From Flavobacteriaceae bacterium (GTDB lineage: Bacteria > Bacteroidota > Bacteroidia > Flavobacteriales > Flavobacteriaceae): a DNA stretch of 5,538 nucleotides. Both the position numbers and the translations under genes were made by a program. Positions within the stretch are counted from its first letter, which is position 1, and each line of letters begins with the position of its first letter. Below the pieces are notes generated by a model. It was not told the origin of the DNA. It worked only from the letters and a program-made list of their open reading frames with translations, and made no database searches. The stretch spans positions 1-5,538 of the forward strand of contig JAUWLK010000185.1 in the NCBI GenBank assembly GCA_030613745.1, given 5' to 3'. Below, piece by piece: positions 5,443-5,538 of the stretch.

Positions 5443-5538
5443 ATGAGCACAGAAGTAATCCCTACAATTAAAATTGAAAAAATAAAATATTCAAAAATTT
5501 CTGAAGTAGATTTTAGCAACTTACCTTTTGGTCATGTA
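5443..5538 (+). CDS. ilvE: Branched-chain amino acid aminotransferase, N-terminal fragment
   Basis: Only the first 32 residues are inside the window: MSTEVIPTIKIEKIKYSKIS, then EVDFSNLPFGHV, with the frame open to the last base. The end of this stretch (S-K-I-S-E-V-D-F-S-N-L-P-F-G) matches my recollection of the start of flavobacterial IlvE, a PLP-dependent fold-type IV transaminase that interconverts leucine, isoleucine and valine with their keto acids. No catalytic residue is visible yet, so the call rests on this short N-terminal match and on the usual placement of ilvE opposite mnmD in this group. The start is supported by a TATTTTTG element 20 bases upstream. Confidence 0.72.
   Translation, partial: MSTEVIPTIKIEKIKYSKISEVDFSNLPFGHV

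Overview
This window looks like ordinary chromosomal DNA from a member of the Bacteroidota, most likely Flavobacteriia. The evidence is a strongly AT-rich base composition, a fused SecD-SecF protein, the gene run hpt-adk-obgE, a stand-alone MnmD instead of a fused MnmC, start codons preceded by A-rich rather than Shine-Dalgarno sequence, and several matches to the Bacteroidota promoter element TAnnTTTG. I see no mobile element, CRISPR array, defence system, tRNA or rRNA.

Layout. Positions 1-1922 hold the C-terminal two thirds or so of secDF (+), whose start lies before the window. A strong stem-loop terminator follows at 1941-1985. A good promoter at 1979-2006, overlapped by a perfect 22-bp palindrome, then opens a block of three co-directional genes with short gaps: hpt (2044-2589), adk (2640-3212) and obgE (3252-4244). 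The adk and obgE genes have further possible -7 elements of their own. Positions 4245-4645 form a gap of about 400 bp that holds a weak obgE terminator, an unlisted 42-codon minus-strand ORF for a likely single-pass membrane peptide (4328-4456), two inverted repeats (4482-4506 and 4521-4540), and most of a 38-bp tandem repeat (4564-4693). The repeat runs into the 3' end of mnmD (4646-5341, minus). At the right edge mnmD and the first 32 codons of ilvE (5443 onward, +) diverge from a shared promoter region.

How the genes work together. SecDF assists protein export across the inner membrane. Hpt and Adk both act in purine nucleotide metabolism (base salvage, and AMP/ADP/ATP balance). ObgE is a ribosome-associated GTPase. 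MnmD completes a wobble-uridine modification in tRNA, and IlvE handles branched-chain amino acid transamination. This is a housekeeping neighbourhood. The parts worth a second look are non-coding or very small: the tandem repeat that supplies the C-terminus and stop codon of mnmD, the 42-aa peptide, and the palindrome centred near the predicted hpt transcription start.
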